Assembly (NCBI RefSeq): GCF_038594945.1
Contig: NZ_JBCFYD010000001.1
Location: forward strand, 558,001 to 622,000
DNA length: 64,000 nt
Direction: 5' to 3'
Source of the DNA: Fodinibius sp. Rm-B-1B1-1
GTDB taxonomy: Bacteria; Bacteroidota; Rhodothermia; Balneolales; Balneolaceae
Both the position numbers and the translations under genes were made by a program. The notes beneath the pieces were generated by a model. It saw only the letters and a program-made list of their open reading frames with translations. It searched no databases and was not told where the DNA came from. Positions within the stretch are counted from its first letter, which is position 1; each line of letters begins with the position of its first letter. Below are positions 50,241 to 60,105 of the stretch, piece by piece.

Positions 50241-53156
50241 TTAAAGTCCTAATTCAATACCGATAAGATATTTTTTGCTAATTGGATATTTCGTACTGGC
50301 ATCACCATCTACGCCAACCTGGGGATCCATCCCAGAAAATGAGGTGAATGTGGCCAAATTATCACCTTTAACGAATAATCGAGCAGACCGTATTCCAAAA
50401 TTAGCAATCCAATCATTTGGCATCGTATAAGACAAGGATACATTTCGCAATCTCAGGTAACTTCCATCTTCCAAATACCGAGAAGAAGGTCGGTTTGAGT
50501 TATTATTTCCTCCAAATTCAGGTTTTGGATGGGTTGCTTTATCACCCGGCTCTTGCCAACGACTCCAATCATCTTTTAGAACCATAGCGTTGTAGGTAAC
50601 ATAGGCTCCATCAGAATCAAACAATTGTCGAGCGCTGTGATAGATCTCATTTCCGTACACAAAGTTAAAAAATGTATGTAATCGGAAGCCTTTATATTGG
50701 AAGGTGTTGCCTATACCGCCCGTAAAATCGGGACTGGCATTTCCAACAGACATCAATGTCGCCTCACTATAATTGCTCGTCTCCGTTTCTGAGATCACAT
50801 TACCCTGACCATCTTTTTCTTGCTTGATCCATAAGGGATCACCTGTCTGAGGATCTACCCCAGCCCATTCTCTCATATACCACGTTCGAAGGTCATATCC
50901 TTCCATAATGCGCTGGTTCCCATTTGGGATATCTTCCCCTTCATTAAGTGACAGAACTTCGTTGTCATTAAATGAAATATTAAAATCGGTAGTCCATTGA
51001 AAAGCTCCCTGTATGTTGGTTGAACTAATACCCAACTCAATACCATTATTTCGGACAGACCCAATGTTTCGGGTTATACTTTCAATTCCGCTTGTACCTG
51101 GGAGACGTACATTTTGTAGTAAGTCATCATTTGTTTTCCTATAAAAATCCAGAGTAACATCAATGCGATCTGCTATACCTATGTCTAAACCAATATTAGT
51201 CATTCGAGCAATTTCCCAGGTTAGGTCTGGATTCTCCAACCTCTCTGGCTGACTTGCAGGGTCGCCGGCGTATTGTAGCGAGTACGTATAAAGTCCACTT
51301 GCTAAATAATTACCGATCTCGGCATTTCCAGTCGTTCCATAACTGGCTCTTACCTTGAGGTTTGTTAACCAGTCATAATTACCCAAAAACTCTTCATTGC
51401 TCAGAATCCAAGAACCACCTAATGAATAAAAGTTTCCGTATTGGTTTTCTTGGCCAAACCGAGAAGAACCATCTGTACGAAAAGAAGCTTTTAAGTAATA
51501 GGTGTTATCGTAATCGTAAGTAACTTGAGACAACCCCGAAACAAACTTGCTGTCTGATTTAAAACCACCAATCGAAAATGCCTCGGCTGTTACATCAAGA
51601 ACTTCAAGACCGGAAAAAACTCCAACTCCCGTTCCTCCCATGCCATCAGCATAATTGAACTCATATTCAAAACCGGCTACCCCACTTATGCTGTGATCAC
51701 CGAAACTTCGATCAAAATTAAAGAGGTTTGAACTCAAGAAAGAACTATTTTGCGAGTAGTAGTTATATAGTTCTCCATTGTTCGTACTACCAGCCGACGT
51801 TTGCGCATCAGAAAAAACCTCATTTCTTGATGTCGAATACGTTACTCTATTTGTAGAAGACAGGTATATCCAATCAGCAATCTCATATTCAGCACGCACA
51901 TTAGCAGTAAGCTGTTTACTATTGCTATTGTTATAGTTGTATTGGAGGGGATACAAGAAGTTTGATTGATCTCTACCAATCCAATCATTTTCCTTTCCCG
52001 TCCTTAATTCTCCATCATCACTATAGGGTTCATCCCAAGGCATATTTGTATATGATTGATATAAAGCCCCCGTGGGATTATTATCAGAACTTGTATATCG
52101 CCCAGATAACTGAGCATTGACTTTAAAATTGTCTCTGAATTGATGATCAATATTGGCCCTTCCACCAAATCGCTCATATCCAGTTTCTACCAACGTTCCT
52201 TCTTCTTTGTAATAATTACCAGATACATAAAAAGTAGTTTCTTCGTTACCCCCCGATGCAGATACATTATATTTATTGGTCATCCCTGTTCTAAATGCCA
52301 GGTCTTGCCAATTTGTATCAATATTTTGCCAGTCACTCTGTAAATTGGGATTCCCAATTTGCTCATGATACCGATACAGTTGTTGAGAATTCATTATTTC
52401 AAAGTTGCCATTCGAACGTTTATTCCAACCAACTGTACTACTTATATTTATCTGCGTCTCATCAACCGAACCACTTTTAGTTTGCACAACAACTACACCA
52501 TTTGCTGCTCTTGAGCCATATAGCGCAGTGGCTGACGCATCTTTAAGTACTGACATCGATTCTACGTCACTGGGATCAAACGTTCCCCCAATAACCCCAT
52601 CAACAACATATAGAGGCTCAGCACCAGCCGATATGGAACCGGTTCCACGCACTCTAACCTCAGTATCTGAGCCAGGCTGACCCGATGAACTTGTCACAAA
52701 AACACCTGTTGCTTTCCCTTGCAGGGCTTCTGTTGCTGAAGTTGCTGTCACATCGTTTATATCCTCTCCGGATACCTGTACAACAGAACTTGAACTTTCC
52801 TCCCGGGATTGCTGGGTATATCCCATAACCAAAACCTCATCCAAAGCTTCAGTTGAAGCAACAAGTTCAATATCAATAGTATTGCGACCATCAATTGAAA
52901 CCTCCTGAGTTTCAAATCCAACAAATGAGAAGACTAATGTAGCATCAGAACCAGCAGTAATTTCGTAAAGTCCTTCACCATTTGTTGTTGTCCCACTCGT
53001 TGTTCCTTGCACTGTTACATTAACCCCAGGCAAAGACTCACCCGTTGAAGCTTCTGTAACAGTACCTTTAACCGTTATGTTTTGAGCTTGTAAACCAACA
53101 GCCCCAAACAAAAACAAAACAAAACTAAAAGCACTTACTTTTAACTTTATTCCCAT
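50241..53156 (-). CDS. susC: SusC/RagA-family TonB-linked outer membrane transporter
   Basis: This is a 971-residue outer membrane receptor. A signal peptide (1-24) precedes a carboxypeptidase-D-like beta domain (VKGTVTEASTGESLPGVNVT, about 29-110). The plug domain follows (VVQVSGEDINDVTATSATEA and RVRGTGSISAGAEPLYVVDG to about 225), then a long beta-barrel ending LIGIELGL. It imports oligosaccharides with SusD using TonB energy. The promoter region at 53197-53226 holds a TAnnTTTG box on this strand overlapped by a candidate repressor site. The glycan is probably GalNAc-containing, given the GH109 and Aga genes. Confidence 0.95.
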   Translation of the reverse strand: MGIKLKVSAFSFVLFLFGAVGLQAQNITVKGTVTEASTGESLPGVNVTVQGTTSGTTTNGEGLYEITAGSDATLVFSFVGFETQEVSIDGRNTIDIELVASTEALDEVLVMGYTQQSREESSSSVVQVSGEDINDVTATSATEALQGKATGVFVTSSSGQPGSDTEVRVRGTGSISAGAEPLYVVDGVIGGTFDPSDVESMSVLKDASATALYGSRAANGVVVVQTKSGSVDETQINISSTVGWNKRSNGNFEIMNSQQLYRYHEQIGNPNLQSDWQNIDTNWQDLAFRTGMTNKYNVSASGGNEETTFYVSGNYYKEEGTLVETGYERFGGRANIDHQFRDNFKVNAQLSGRYTSSDNNPTGALYQSYTNMPWDEPYSDDGELRTGKENDWIGRDQSNFLYPLQYNYNNSNSKQLTANVRAEYEIADWIYLSSTNRVTYSTSRNEVFSDAQTSAGSTNNGELYNYYSQNSSFLSSNLFNFDRSFGDHSISGVAGFEYEFNYADGMGGTGVGVFSGLEVLDVTAEAFSIGGFKSDSKFVSGLSQVTYDYDNTYYLKASFRTDGSSRFGQENQYGNFYSLGGSWILSNEEFLGNYDWLTNLKVRASYGTTGNAEIGNYLASGLYTYSLQYAGDPASQPERLENPDLTWEIARMTNIGLDIGIADRIDVTLDFYRKTNDDLLQNVRLPGTSGIESITRNIGSVRNNGIELGISSTNIQGAFQWTTDFNISFNDNEVLSLNEGEDIPNGNQRIMEGYDLRTWYMREWAGVDPQTGDPLWIKQEKDGQGNVISETETSNYSEATLMSVGNASPDFTGGIGNTFQYKGFRLHTFFNFVYGNEIYHSARQLFDSDGAYVTYNAMVLKDDWSRWQEPGDKATHPKPEFGGNNNSNRPSSRYLEDGSYLRLRNVSLSYTMPNDWIANFGIRSARLFVKGDNLATFTSFSGMDPQVGVDGDASTKYPISKKYLIGIELGL

Positions 53157-53196
53157 AGCTAAACACCCAATTTCTAATTTAAGTTAAGAAACAAAA

Positions 53197-53226
53197 CAAA
53201 ATTACCTTTTGTTTCGCTTCATTTTC
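53197..53226 (-). promoter_or_regulatory. susC promoter -7 box overlapped by a DeoR/AgaR-like operator
   Basis: On the minus strand TAATTTTG (53204-53197) is a TAnnTTTG -7 element 41 bases before the susC start. On the plus strand 53203-53226 reads as repeated TTTTG/TTTCG/TTC/TTTTC units, close to what I recall of the AgaR consensus built of TTTCRTTTYRTTTY repeats. The overlap would let the DeoR-type protein encoded at 60106-60870 block susC. Confidence 0.45.
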
Positions 53227-53385
53227 CATAAATTAAAATAATAATACTGGAATGCAAGAATATAATTTTCATTTTCTTTCTTAATGTATTTTTATACCTT
53301 TCGATAACGAACTCATATTTTCGCATTTTATATGATTTATGATTAGTTAGAATTGCATGTTCGTTACTAATAAACTTATGCAGTA

Positions 53386-54573
53386 ATGAAAGACAGACTA
53401 AGTATCGATACGAAAAAGAAAACGAAAGGTGAGTGTTATACCTCAGCCGAGATCCTTAGACAACCGGAGACGTGGGAAAATGTTGCGCAGCAGATTTTTA
53501 AGAGACAGGATACGATACTCAATTTTTTAAGTGACCCTATCTCACATGATGATTTACAGATCCTCTTAACCGGTGCTGGATCTTCAGCTTTTATGGGCAA
53601 TGTAGTAGCCAAACAATGGCAACGAAATACATCCCGAAAAGCAGAAGCAATTCCTACCACCGACCTTGTTACACACTTTAAAGATCACGTGTTAACAGAT
53701 CATCCCTTATTGTTAATATCTTTTGCCCGATCTGGTAATAGCCCTGAAAGTACCGCTGTTATAGAAAAAGCCAATAAGTATTGTGAGCAAGCATATCATC
53801 TTATTATTACCTGCAACCCAAACGGTAAACTTGCTAAATTAAAAGACCAAGAAAATACATTCATTTTTCTACTTCCCTCAGAAGCTGAGGATCAAAGTCT
53901 TGCAATGACTAATAGTTTTACCAGTATGGCTTTATCTGCCACACTCATTCCAAAACTCATAAATAGCAAATCAAATTATCTCCAAAAACAAGTGTCTACG
54001 CTGTCCGAATATGGCACAAGATTAATAAATGATTTTCATGATGATTTAAACGAGGCAGCCAAATTAGAATTTGATAGAGTTGTTTTCTTGGGAAGTGGCC
54101 CTCTTTTAGGTATCGCACGAGAATCACATCTAAAAGTGCAAGAATTAACAAACGGTGAAGTTATTGGCAAGTATGACTCATTTCTCGGTTTTCGGCATGG
54201 TCCTAAAGCTATAATCGATGATGATACCCTCTTGGTTTACCTGCTTTCTAATGAGGATTATACATCTCAATACGAATATGACCTAATAGAGCAAGTAAAT
54301 CGACATAATATTAACTTGCACACCATTGGCATATCAGAAACAGATAGTGACCTTGATTACCTGGACTTTAATATATCTATTAACAATAGATCAGAATTAG
54401 AAGAAGGATTTTGGGCCATTGCCTGTACCCTACCCAGTCAAATAATTGGGTTTTACAAATCTATTCTTTTGGGATATAACCCCGACAACCCCTCACCAGA
54501 TGGAACAATTTCGCGGGTAGTGGAGGGCGTTCATATATATGATGATAGCCCAGAATTAAAGTCCAAACGGTGA
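53386..54573 (+). CDS. agaS: AgaS-type galactosamine-6-phosphate deaminase/isomerase (SIS domains)
   Basis: This is a 395-residue protein with two SIS sugar-isomerase domains. The first has LLTGAGSSAFMGNVVAKQW and ISFARSGNSPESTA (about 60-125). The second has VFLGSGPLLGIARESHLKVQ and DSFLGFRHGPKAII (about 230-275), the latter a family hallmark. AgaS converts galactosamine 6-phosphate to tagatose 6-phosphate plus ammonia in the GalNAc pathway. It is the first gene of a plus-strand operon of six, divergent from susC, and its stop is one base before the kinase start. Confidence 0.9.
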   Translation: MKDRLSIDTKKKTKGECYTSAEILRQPETWENVAQQIFKRQDTILNFLSDPISHDDLQILLTGAGSSAFMGNVVAKQWQRNTSRKAEAIPTTDLVTHFKDHVLTDHPLLLISFARSGNSPESTAVIEKANKYCEQAYHLIITCNPNGKLAKLKDQENTFIFLLPSEAEDQSLAMTNSFTSMALSATLIPKLINSKSNYLQKQVSTLSEYGTRLINDFHDDLNEAAKLEFDRVVFLGSGPLLGIARESHLKVQELTNGEVIGKYDSFLGFRHGPKAIIDDDTLLVYLLSNEDYTSQYEYDLIEQVNRHNINLHTIGISETDSDLDYLDFNISINNRSELEEGFWAIACTLPSQIIGFYKSILLGYNPDNPSPDGTISRVVEGVHIYDDSPELKSKR

Positions 54574-54574
54574 T

Positions 54575-55498
54575 ATGATATTAACACTTTGCGCCAATCC
54601 ATCCGTAGATTCATTTTGGTCAATTAACGACATCCAACAAGGAACTACGAATCGCTCTTCGAAAGAACGTTTTTTCGCCGGAGGGAAGGGAGTACATGTT
54701 GCCATGGCTCTTCATGAACTTGGCCAAAAAGTTGCGTTACAAGGAGTTTGGGGTGGCGTAACGGGGAATTGGATTAAGAAGAGTTGTGAAGATAAAGGTA
54801 TCGAGATATCCGGCCCTATAGTAAATGGATGGACTCGTATTTGCATCACCAACCAAAGTAACAACAGTTGGAATGAAACAGAATTTTTGGGCTCCGGCCC
54901 TTCCCTTACACCAGAACAGATAAAAGAATTCTACTATACTTTTGAGCAATCACTAAAAGAACAACAACCTAATGGTGTAGTTATTGCGGGCTCAACCCCG
55001 GCAGGTTTTGAAGATTCTGCATATAAAAAATTGATCTCTACAGCGCAGAAGCATAACACCCCTACATATATAGACGCCAGCGGCTCTTTGCTTAAACAAT
55101 CGTTGGATACCAAACCTCACCTTATTCATATCAATCAGCATGAAGGAAAAACAATAAGTGGCTACCTGGATCCCCAAAAAATATGCCAGTGGCTACAACA
55201 ATATTGTAATATTGCAGCTATAACTGCAGGTTCTGATGGACTTTACTTATCAGTAGACGATCAGATATACCATGGCTACCACATACTAAAAGAATCAGCA
55301 ATACATAGTACAATTGGTTCGGGCGACTGTTTACTTGCCGGACTTTGTAAAGCTATTAACGAATCAAAAGATCCCAAAACATGGGTGCGATGGGGAGTAG
55401 CATGCGGAAGTGCTAACTGTGTATACCCCAAATTGGGAATGCTTTCCGAAGAAGACGTAAGTAAGTTTTTTAATCAGGTAACAGTAGAAAAATATTAA
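54575..55498 (+). CDS. Tagatose-6-phosphate kinase / 1-phosphofructokinase-type PfkB kinase
   Basis: This 307-residue PfkB kinase has the LacC/FruK layout: LTLCANPSVDSFWSI at the start, the first PfkB box FAGGKGVHVAMALHELGQ (near 34-51) and the second box IHSTIGSGDCLLAGL with catalytic Asp near 250. After AgaS makes tagatose 6-phosphate, this enzyme would add the second phosphate. It is separated by one base from the genes on either side of it, so the operon is tightly coupled. The fructose-1-phosphate alternative is less likely because no fructose PTS is nearby. Confidence 0.85.
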   Translation: MILTLCANPSVDSFWSINDIQQGTTNRSSKERFFAGGKGVHVAMALHELGQKVALQGVWGGVTGNWIKKSCEDKGIEISGPIVNGWTRICITNQSNNSWNETEFLGSGPSLTPEQIKEFYYTFEQSLKEQQPNGVVIAGSTPAGFEDSAYKKLISTAQKHNTPTYIDASGSLLKQSLDTKPHLIHINQHEGKTISGYLDPQKICQWLQQYCNIAAITAGSDGLYLSVDDQIYHGYHILKESAIHSTIGSGDCLLAGLCKAINESKDPKTWVRWGVACGSANCVYPKLGMLSEEDVSKFFNQVTVEKY

Positions 55499-55499
55499 T

Positions 55500-56474
55500 A
55501 TGGGTACGCAAGAATCGCACAACTTTGATCTACTGGTAATTGGAGAACTAAATTTAGATCTCATTTTAAATAACCTTAATTCATTTCCTGAATTAGGAAA
55601 AGAAAAAATTGCCCACAACATTGCTCTCACATTGGGTAGTTCGTCAGCAATTTTTTCTGCTAATAGTGCTCGTCTGGGGCTTTCAGTAGGTTTCTGTGGG
55701 ATGGTAGGTAAAGATGATTTTGGAAAAAAAGTTTTGAAAGATCTAAGCGACTATAAGGTTGATACGTCACTTATCAAGCAGTCAAGTAGGCACAAAACAG
55801 GTATCACTGTAATTTTACGCCATGATAATGATCGTGCCATGACTACCTACCCGGGCACCATGGAACAATTTGGCTTATCTGATATCTCGGAAAAGGCATT
55901 CAAACAAGCACAACACCTTCACATCTCATCGATTTTCTTACAACCAAAAATAAAACGGGATCTCTTCGCAATCATTGATAAAGCCAAAGCTCACGGGATG
56001 ACTGTGTCAATTGACCCACAGTGGGATCCCAGCGAGAAATGGGATATAGCTCTTCCAAAACTACTAAGCAAGATCGACTTTTTTACACCTAATGAAACAG
56101 AATTTATCGCTCTCACAAATGCCTCTACTGTGGAGGAAGGGCTCCAAAAAATTTGCGAAAATAATTCAAGTTGTTCAGTTATTGTAAAACGAGGATTACA
56201 AGGGGCTTCTTTTTTAGATGATGGCATTGTAAGAACTATCCCAACTATAAAAAACGAGGCCCCGATAGATACCGTTGGCGCTGGCGACAGCTTTGATGCC
56301 GGCTTTATCTATCAAATTATTCAAGGAAATGATATTTCAACTGCAACCTATTTTGGTAATATCGTTGGCGCTGTATCAACAACCGCAGCAGGAGGTACAG
56401 AAGCAATTAAAAGCTTAGAACATGTTAAAAATATAGCTAAAGAAAAGTTTCAGATAGATGACCTTACAGGATAA
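55500..56474 (+). CDS. PfkB/ribokinase-family sugar kinase, candidate GalNAc kinase
   Basis: This 324-residue kinase differs from the one upstream. It begins FDLLVIGELNLDLILNNL, has a ribokinase-like body and the active-site box DTVGAGDSFDAGF (catalytic Asp near 266). In this locus the missing early step is phosphorylation of GalNAc, because the importer is a symporter rather than a PTS. This kinase is the only candidate present. That assignment is inference; family members act on many sugars. It overlaps the aldolase gene by 17 bases. Confidence 0.82.
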   Translation: MGTQESHNFDLLVIGELNLDLILNNLNSFPELGKEKIAHNIALTLGSSSAIFSANSARLGLSVGFCGMVGKDDFGKKVLKDLSDYKVDTSLIKQSSRHKTGITVILRHDNDRAMTTYPGTMEQFGLSDISEKAFKQAQHLHISSIFLQPKIKRDLFAIIDKAKAHGMTVSIDPQWDPSEKWDIALPKLLSKIDFFTPNETEFIALTNASTVEEGLQKICENNSSCSVIVKRGLQGASFLDDGIVRTIPTIKNEAPIDTVGAGDSFDAGFIYQIIQGNDISTATYFGNIVGAVSTTAAGGTEAIKSLEHVKNIAKEKFQIDDLTG

Positions 56475-57279
56475 GTTCCAGCAATTAGACAAACAAAACA
56501 AGGCATTACTTGCCGTTAATTTTTATAACTTTGAAACCCTTTCTGCTGTTTTAAAAGCAGCTGCCGAGCAAGAAACAGCTATCATTCTACAATCCACCAA
56601 AAGCACTATTGATTATTTAGGGTTGGAAGTAACGGCTAATCTTGCTCGAACAGCTATCAATCAGTATGGAGTTAAGGCATGGCTCCACCTTGACCATGCT
56701 CAAGATATTGACCTCATTAAACAAGCACTGGATATCGGCTACGACTCTGTAATGATTGATGCCAGCGAAAAACCTATCGAAGAAAATCGGGAAATTACTC
56801 GAAAAGTTGTTGAAATGGCCGAACCATATGGTGCTAATGTTGAGGCCGAGTTGGGGTATATAGCAAAATTGGGTCAATCGAAAGAGAAAGCGGCTTTTAC
56901 CCAGCCCGAAGAAGCAAAACAATTTGCAGAAGATACCGGCATTGATGCTTTAGCTGTAGCTATTGGTTCAGCTCATGGCTTTTACGATAAAGAACCGGAC
57001 TTAGACATAGAATTATTAAGTAGAATTTATAAAGAAACTCCAGCAGCACTTGTTTTACATGGTGGGTCTGGTATTCCAGATCAACAGATTCAAGCTGCAG
57101 TCCGTAACGGCATACGTAAAATAAATGTTGCTACAGAAGTAAAAAACGGATTTATAAATACCTTGCGTAATGAACTACCACAAACCAATGAAATTGATCT
57201 GCGGAAAATCTTCCCTTCGGCCATCAATCACGTACAACATCTGTTGAAAGATAAACTAACTATGATTAACCAGGATTAG
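56458..57279 (+). CDS. Class II tagatose-bisphosphate aldolase (GatY/KbaY-like)
   Basis: This 273-residue zinc aldolase has the class II pattern: WLHLDHAQD with zinc-binding His and catalytic Asp near 80, VEAELGYIAKLG, AIGSAHGFY and LVLHGGSGIPDQQIQ. It would split tagatose 1,6-bisphosphate into dihydroxyacetone phosphate and glyceraldehyde 3-phosphate, ending the pathway. Fructose-bisphosphate activity cannot be ruled out from sequence. It starts inside the upstream kinase gene and is followed 4 bases later by the amidohydrolase gene. Confidence 0.9.
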   Translation: MTLQDKFQQLDKQNKALLAVNFYNFETLSAVLKAAAEQETAIILQSTKSTIDYLGLEVTANLARTAINQYGVKAWLHLDHAQDIDLIKQALDIGYDSVMIDASEKPIEENREITRKVVEMAEPYGANVEAELGYIAKLGQSKEKAAFTQPEEAKQFAEDTGIDALAVAIGSAHGFYDKEPDLDIELLSRIYKETPAALVLHGGSGIPDQQIQAAVRNGIRKINVATEVKNGFINTLRNELPQTNEIDLRKIFPSAINHVQHLLKDKLTMINQD

Positions 57280-57283
57280 TTAT

Positions 57284-58285
57284 ATGCTTGCTATTGATAA
57301 TCTTCCAAAAATTGATGCTCATATTCACTACAATTCCGGCCGCTCCCAAATTTTTGAGCTTGCAGCAGACTTTAACTTTGACCTCCTGTCAATAAATACA
57401 GAAGTACCGGAATTCCCTTCAATAGATCAACAGCAACAGCTTGTTTTAAACAACCGAAATGAGTTTAAAAATGGTAATTTATACTATGCAACAACAGTTA
57501 GTACAGAAAATATTTTCGTAGATAGCTGGACAGAAAAAGCCATTAATAAAATCAAGCAGGATGTAGCCAAAGGAGCTTCTGGTGTCAAGTTCTGGAAGAA
57601 TATTGGGATGTCTATAAAAAAACCTGGTGGGAATTTCCTAATGCTTGATGATCCAATATTTACACCTGTTTTTAACTTTTTGGAGGAAAAACAAATACCG
57701 GTTTTAGGTCATCAGGGAGAACCAAAAAATTGCTGGCTTCCAATAGATGAAATGACCGTTACCAGTGATCGTGAGTACTTTGCCAATAATCCACAATATC
57801 ACATGTATAAACATGAAGAATACCCGGATTACTGGAAACACATTGAAGCACGAGACAACATCTTGGAACAACATCCTAACCTACAATTTGTGGGGTTACA
57901 TCTTGCCAGTTTAGAGTGGAGCCTTGAGGAAATATCCAGACGTCTTGACAAATATCCCAACCTGGCCGTTGACTTAGCGGAACGCATATCTCACCTATAC
58001 TACCACACCGCTAAAGATCGAAAAAAAGTTATTAGCTTTATAAAAAAATATCAGGACCGCATTATTTATGGGACTGATATCATTGATGGCCCGGATTTAG
58101 ATTCCAACAAAATTACTAATGATCTCAAAGATCGTTGGCAATCTCATTGGGAATTTTTCGCTACAGACAAAACACTCACATCCTCTCAAATAGCAGATTC
58201 CTTTAAAGGGCTTAACCTACCTAAAAACGTCCTTGAAAAGATATATCGTACCAATGCTGTTCGATGGTATCAATTAACAAAATAA
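57284..58285 (+). CDS. Amidohydrolase-2-type TIM-barrel protein, candidate GalNAc-6-phosphate deacetylase
   Basis: This is a 333-residue metal-dependent hydrolase. IDAHIHYN (HxH near 12-14) gives the first metal ligands, a Lys follows in GASGVKFWKN, then PVLGHQGEP, FVGLHLASLEW and the final Asp in IIYGTDIIDGP. This is the amidohydrolase-2 (ACMSD-like) type, not the NagA family. The GalNAc pathway needs a deacetylase and no nagA-like gene is present, so this enzyme is the obvious candidate for a non-homologous replacement. That is inference from context. It lies between the aldolase and the symporter genes on the same strand. Confidence 0.8.
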   Translation: MLAIDNLPKIDAHIHYNSGRSQIFELAADFNFDLLSINTEVPEFPSIDQQQQLVLNNRNEFKNGNLYYATTVSTENIFVDSWTEKAINKIKQDVAKGASGVKFWKNIGMSIKKPGGNFLMLDDPIFTPVFNFLEEKQIPVLGHQGEPKNCWLPIDEMTVTSDREYFANNPQYHMYKHEEYPDYWKHIEARDNILEQHPNLQFVGLHLASLEWSLEEISRRLDKYPNLAVDLAERISHLYYHTAKDRKKVISFIKKYQDRIIYGTDIIDGPDLDSNKITNDLKDRWQSHWEFFATDKTLTSSQIADSFKGLNLPKNVLEKIYRTNAVRWYQLTK

Positions 58286-58307
58286 CTGTTCTAAACTATA
58301 CCCATTC

Positions 58308-60098
58308 ATGCTCTTATCTACAGTTGACTGGATAATAGTTGCTGCATATTTAGTTTTTTCACTTGTAATTGGTGTTTGGTATGCCAAGCAAGCGGGAAAA
58401 AGCTCCGAACATTTTTTTGCAGCTGGCAAAAATATGCCTTGGTGGTTGCTGGGTATTTCAATGGTTGCGACAACCTTCTCGACTGATACTCCAAACCTTG
58501 TTGCGGATATTGTTCGAACGCAGGGCGTTGCAGGAAATTGGGGCTGGTGGGCTTTTCTATTAACCGGCATGCTTACCGTTTTCGTCTATGCCCAGCTGTG
58601 GAAACGTTCAGGCGTACTTACTGATGTTGAATTTTATGAACTCCGCTATAGTGGAAAATCAGCAGCTTTTCTGCGTGGTTTCCGGGCTATTTACCTTGGA
58701 TTTATTTTTAACATCATTGTAATGGCTACGGTATCATTGGCAGCTATTAAAATCGGAAGTGTCTTAATGGGGCTCACTCCACTTCAAACGATTCTAATAG
58801 CCGGTACTGTTACAGTCATTTATAGCTCACTGGGCGGCCTAAAGAGCATCTTGGTTACTGACTTTTTCCAATTTTTCTTATCACTCTTAGGTGGATTCGC
58901 TGCGGCCTACTATGCTCTCCAACATCCTGATGTTGGAGGACTCGAAGGTCTACTAACCAATGCTAATGTCATCCCTAAACTAAATATCTTTCCTGATTTT
59001 AGTAATGCTTCTGAGATGATCGGACTCTTGATTATTCCTCTTGCTGTACAGTGGTGGAGCGTATATTATCCAGGATCAGAACCTGGTGGTGGCGGTTATA
59101 TTGCTCAGCGTATGTTTGCCGCGAAGAATGAAAGCCATTCCGTTGGCGCTGTATTTTTCTTCAATGCTGCACACTTTGCTTTACGTCCCTGGCCCTGGAT
59201 TATTGTAGGACTTGCCTCTCTTATCGTATTCCCTGACATAGCTGCCATGAAAGAAGCATTTCCATCGGCATCTGGGGTTGCTGCTAATGATATGGCATAT
59301 CCAGCTATGCTTACTTTTCTTCCTAAAGGCCTTATAGGCTTGGTAGTCGCATCTCTTATAGCAGCTTATATGTCAACCATTTCGACTCACCTTAACTGGG
59401 GATCCTCATACTTAGTAAATGATTTTTACAAGCGTTTTGTCCGACCTGACTCTTCAGAAAAAGAGCTGGTTTTAGCTGGACGAATTTCAACATTGGTTCT
59501 CATGATTTTTGCCGGTGCATTAGCACTTATGATGCGATCAGCATTAGATAACTTTCAAATTCTTTTACAAATAGGAGCCGGTACTGGCTTAATTTTTATT
59601 CTCCGATGGTTCTGGTGGCGTATTAATGCGGCCAGCGAAATAGCAGCAATGATTATTTCATTCTTAGTAGCATTATATTTTCAATTCTTACACAGCTACA
59701 CGCCTCTTCCAGAATTTACAAGCTGGCAAGAGTTGATTACCGGTGTTATTGTTACTACGATTGGATGGGTATTAACCATGTATTTAACACATCCTACCAA
59801 ACAAGAGAAATTGGTCGAATTTATTAAACTTGTAAAACCAGGCGGGCCCGGCTGGAAAAAAGTACGATTTAAAGCTAATAAAGAAGGTCAAACATTGGGT
59901 GAAACCGATGGCTGGATGGTTCCACAAGGTATATTATGTATGGTACTTGGTACTATTGTAATTTATGGAACTCTTCTATCAACAGGATACTGGATCTATG
60001 GTAATCTTATTCCGGCTATTACGCTGACAATAGTTACCATAGTCAGTAGCTATTTGCTTACAATTTCTTGGAAAAAGTTATTAAAAATTCGCAGCTAA
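58308..60098 (+). CDS. Sodium:solute symporter (SSS family)
   Basis: This is a 596-residue inner membrane transporter with about 14 helices in the SSS/SGLT fold. Typical segments are FSLVIGVWYAKQAGKSSEHF, FSTDTPNLVADIVRTQGVAG and GLIGLVVASLIAAYMSTIST (near 345), the last being the TM8 region with sodium-site Ser/Thr. It ends the aga operon and should import the free sugar, probably GalNAc, across the inner membrane after SusCD and the glycosidase. The substrate is inferred from context. Confidence 0.92.
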   Translation: MLLSTVDWIIVAAYLVFSLVIGVWYAKQAGKSSEHFFAAGKNMPWWLLGISMVATTFSTDTPNLVADIVRTQGVAGNWGWWAFLLTGMLTVFVYAQLWKRSGVLTDVEFYELRYSGKSAAFLRGFRAIYLGFIFNIIVMATVSLAAIKIGSVLMGLTPLQTILIAGTVTVIYSSLGGLKSILVTDFFQFFLSLLGGFAAAYYALQHPDVGGLEGLLTNANVIPKLNIFPDFSNASEMIGLLIIPLAVQWWSVYYPGSEPGGGGYIAQRMFAAKNESHSVGAVFFFNAAHFALRPWPWIIVGLASLIVFPDIAAMKEAFPSASGVAANDMAYPAMLTFLPKGLIGLVVASLIAAYMSTISTHLNWGSSYLVNDFYKRFVRPDSSEKELVLAGRISTLVLMIFAGALALMMRSALDNFQILLQIGAGTGLIFILRWFWWRINAASEIAAMIISFLVALYFQFLHSYTPLPEFTSWQELITGVIVTTIGWVLTMYLTHPTKQEKLVEFIKLVKPGGPGWKKVRFKANKEGQTLGETDGWMVPQGILCMVLGTIVIYGTLLSTGYWIYGNLIPAITLTIVTIVSSYLLTISWKKLLKIRS

Positions 60099-60105
60099 AA
60101 TAGCT

